Shown one piece after another: positions 61,991-64,000 of a stretch of DNA of 64,000 nucleotides. Source of the DNA: Nocardia sp. XZ_19_385. Lineage in GTDB: Bacteria; Actinomycetota; Actinomycetes; Mycobacteriales; Mycobacteriaceae. Below the pieces are notes generated by a model. It saw only the letters and a list, made by a program, of their open reading frames with translations. It ran no database searches and was not told the DNA's origin. The DNA lies in the NCBI RefSeq assembly GCF_015355755.1, contig NZ_JACVEE010000002.1, positions 2,046,001 through 2,110,000 on the forward strand, read 5' to 3'. A program made the translations under genes and the position numbers. The first letter of the stretch is position 1. Each line of letters begins with the position of its first letter.

Positions 61991-64000
61991 ATGTCTTCAC
62001 CGGGGGCGCAGACCATCACCGTGCGCCATGATGGAATCGAACGGGTCTTCGATTCCGCGCAGAACATCACCATGGGCCGCGCGCCCGAGGTGACTTTGTA
62101 CGTCAACAGTCCGCTGGTCTCGCGGGTGCATGCGACGCTGGTCTGGCAGGGGCACGGCTGGGTTCTCGCCGACAACGGCAGCACCAACGGGGTTTTCGTG
62201 GACGCGCGCCGGTTGAGTCAGCCGGTGACGATCGACCGGCCCACACAGGTTCGGCTCGGCGATGCGGTCACGGGCCCGCTGCTCAGTCTGACGCCGGGGC
62301 CGCGTCCGCAGGCCAGGCCGCCGCAGCCGCCCGCGCAGCCCCAGGCTTACCAGCCGCCGCCGCAGCAACACAGACCGCCGCAGCCGCCGCCGATGCAGCC
62401 GCAGAACTATCAGCCCTCCCAGATGCAACAACGGCCGCAGCCGCCGCAGCCCCCGCGGCCGCAACAGCCCTATCAGCAGTACCAGCCGCCGCGGCCGTCG
62501 TATCAGCAACCGCAGCAACCGATTCCGCCGCACCACCAGCCGGTCCCGCCCCAGCCTCCGGTGTCCTACCAGCCGCCGCAACCGCCGCCCACGGCCGCGG
62601 AGCCGGAGCAGCCGAACTTCAACATGACGATGAAGGCGGATTTCAAGAGCCGCCCGATCGTTCCGCCCAAGCGCCCCAAGGCTTCCACCGAACCCATCGC
62701 CAAGGCGGATCGAATCCCGCCCAGCGGCCTGGGTATCGGCCGCACCACCGACAACCAGATCGTCGTCAACGATCCACTGGCCTCGCGCAAGCACGCCCGC
62801 CTGGTCGCGCGCAAAGGCGAGCTGGTCATCGAGGACCTCGGCTCGGCCAACGGCACCTTCGTCAACGGTCACCGGCAACAGAGCACGGTGCTGCGCGAGC
62901 TCGACGTGGTCACCATCGGCAACGTCGACTTCGAGGTGCAGGACGGCACGCTCGTCCACCGCAAGAAGCCGGCCGCCGAGCAGGGCCTGGGCGTGCACGG
63001 TGTCGGATTCACCGTCGAAGGCAACAAGCACCTGCTCGTCGATGTGAACATGCAGGCGGGTCCGGGGTCGCTGACCGCGCTGATCGGACCGTCCGGTGCA
63101 GGCAAGTCGACGCTGGCGAAACTCATTGCCGGCGCCAACAATCCGTCCATCGGTGTGGTCACTTTCGAGGGCCGCAGTCTGCACGGCGAATACGAGGCGC
63201 TGCGTTCCCGCATCGGCATGGTCCCGCAGGACGACGTGCTGCACACCAAACTCACTGTGCGCCAAGCCCTCGGCTACGCCGCCGAACTGCGCCTGCCGCC
63301 CGATATGAACAAGGCCGATCGCCAGAAGGTGATCGACGGTGTGCTGAAAGAACTTTCGCTCACCGAACACGCCGACACCCGCGTCGACCGGCTCTCCGGT
63401 GGTCAGCGCAAACGCGCGTCGGTGGCGATGGAATTGCTCACCGGCCCGTCGCTGCTCATCCTCGACGAACCGACCTCGGGCCTGGACCCGGCGCTGGACC
63501 GTCAGGTCATGGTGATGCTGCGGGAACTGGCCGACGCCGGTCGCGTTGTCATCGTGGTCACCCACTCGGTGGCCTGCCTGGACATGTGTGACCAGGTGCT
63601 GCTGCTGGCACCCGGCGGTAAGACCGCGTTCCGCGGGCACCCGTCCGGAGTCGGCAGCGCGATGGGTACCAGCGACTGGGCCAAGATCTTCGGCGATGTC
63701 GCGGCCAATCCGGATCAGGCGTTCGCGGCCTACCGGTCCCGGCAGGCGGCCGCCCCGGCGCCGCCGCCACCCGCCGTGCGCAACGGCCAGGCCGGCAAAC
63801 CGCCGAAAACCAATACGCGCAAACAGTTCTCGACGTTGGCGCGCAGGCAGATCAGGCTCATGTTCGCCGACCGGGTGTACATGCTGCAACTGTTGCTCAT
63901 GCCGCTCGTCATCGGCTTGCTGACCCTCGCCGCGCCCGGTTCCAACGGGTTCAAGCAGCCCGCCATGGCGCAGGATCCGATCACCGGTGATTTCAAGATT
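61991..64000 (+). CDS. Tandem-FHA ABC transporter, Rv1747 type (gene runs off right edge)
   Basis: The visible 670 residues show FHA domain 1 (about 8-95, 'MGRAPEV', 'SRVHATLVW', 'DNGSTNGVFVD'). A Pro/Gln-rich linker of about 110 residues follows, then FHA domain 2 (about 240-315, 'GIGRTTDNQIVVND', 'SRKHARL', 'DLGSANGTFVNG'). The ABC domain has 'GPSGAGKST', 'LSGGQRKRASVAME' and 'LLILDEPTSGLDP', and the start of an ABC-2 membrane domain is visible. This is the layout of mycobacterial Rv1747, a cell-wall glycolipid exporter whose FHA domains bind kinase-phosphorylated Thr. The membrane domain is cut by the window end, so completeness is unknown. Confidence 0.93.
   Translation, partial: MSSPGAQTITVRHDGIERVFDSAQNITMGRAPEVTLYVNSPLVSRVHATLVWQGHGWVLADNGSTNGVFVDARRLSQPVTIDRPTQVRLGDAVTGPLLSLTPGPRPQARPPQPPAQPQAYQPPPQQHRPPQPPPMQPQNYQPSQMQQRPQPPQPPRPQQPYQQYQPPRPSYQQPQQPIPPHHQPVPPQPPVSYQPPQPPPTAAEPEQPNFNMTMKADFKSRPIVPPKRPKASTEPIAKADRIPPSGLGIGRTTDNQIVVNDPLASRKHARLVARKGELVIEDLGSANGTFVNGHRQQSTVLRELDVVTIGNVDFEVQDGTLVHRKKPAAEQGLGVHGVGFTVEGNKHLLVDVNMQAGPGSLTALIGPSGAGKSTLAKLIAGANNPSIGVVTFEGRSLHGEYEALRSRIGMVPQDDVLHTKLTVRQALGYAAELRLPPDMNKADRQKVIDGVLKELSLTEHADTRVDRLSGGQRKRASVAMELLTGPSLLILDEPTSGLDPALDRQVMVMLRELADAGRVVIVVTHSVACLDMCDQVLLLAPGGKTAFRGHPSGVGSAMGTSDWAKIFGDVAANPDQAFAAYRSRQAAAPAPPPPAVRNGQAGKPPKTNTRKQFSTLARRQIRLMFADRVYMLQLLLMPLVIGLLTLAAPGSNGFKQPAMAQDPITGDFKI

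Noticed and set aside
61997..63889. A 630-codon antisense frame over the FHA-ABC gene
   Set aside because: Low-complexity Arg/Leu-rich shadow of the Pro/Gln linker and ABC domain.

Overview
The window is high-GC actinobacterial DNA, most likely from Nocardia or a close relative in the Mycobacteriales. Supporting signs are two type VII (ESX) secretion loci, an actinobacterial infA-rpmJ / rpsM-rpsK-rpsD-rpoA-rplQ-truA core, F420-type and CsoR-type genes, frequent GTG/TTG starts, and a large family of about 400-residue lipoproteins of the kind seen in many copies in Nocardia. No rRNA, tRNA, insertion sequence or CRISPR array was recognised.

Layout. (1) 1-8203: T7SS locus A, a divergent pair of eccA (cut by the left edge) and the tightly packed eccD-mycP-eccC. 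(2) 8216-13547: a strong two-way terminator, a DUF4254-like gene, a GntR/HutC regulator with a GNAT acetyltransferase, and an EspI-like ParA/MinD ATPase with a seven-copy Pro-rich repeat. (3) 13865-18659: the translation/transcription core infA, rpmJ, rpsM, rpsK, rpsD, rpoA, rplQ, truA. (4) 18728-32183: accessory metabolism and sensing. This holds an LLM-type oxidoreductase, two tandem AraC regulators, a nitrilase-fold protein that appears to lack two catalytic residues, an MHS-type transporter, a response regulator/histidine kinase/TAXI lipoprotein operon, CsoR, an EamA exporter, MTA phosphorylase, a sugar epimerase and an FMN reductase. (5) 32255-45397: T7SS locus B, with eccE, eccB, a small membrane protein, mycP, eccD, eccC, an Rv3446c-type protein and two WXG100-like genes. 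Its gene order and its position near rplQ/truA match mycobacterial ESX-4, but it also has eccE and its esx pair is inverted. (6) 45816-59002: ten genes on one strand, two Ser/Thr kinases with a shared non-PASTA ectodomain and eight paralogous lipoproteins. (7) 59166-64000: an FHA protein, a HEXXH lipoprotein peptidase, and a tandem-FHA ABC transporter of Rv1747 type, cut by the right edge.

How it may fit together. Locus B, the kinase/lipoprotein array and the FHA genes are contiguous. This suggests a cell-envelope phospho-signalling island: lipoproteins and kinase ectodomains outside, kinase domains and FHA phosphothreonine readers inside, with the ESX-4-like machine and the ABC exporter as possible outputs. 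That link is inferred from neighbourhood and domain content only. The kinase/lipoprotein array is the best candidate for an undescribed system here.
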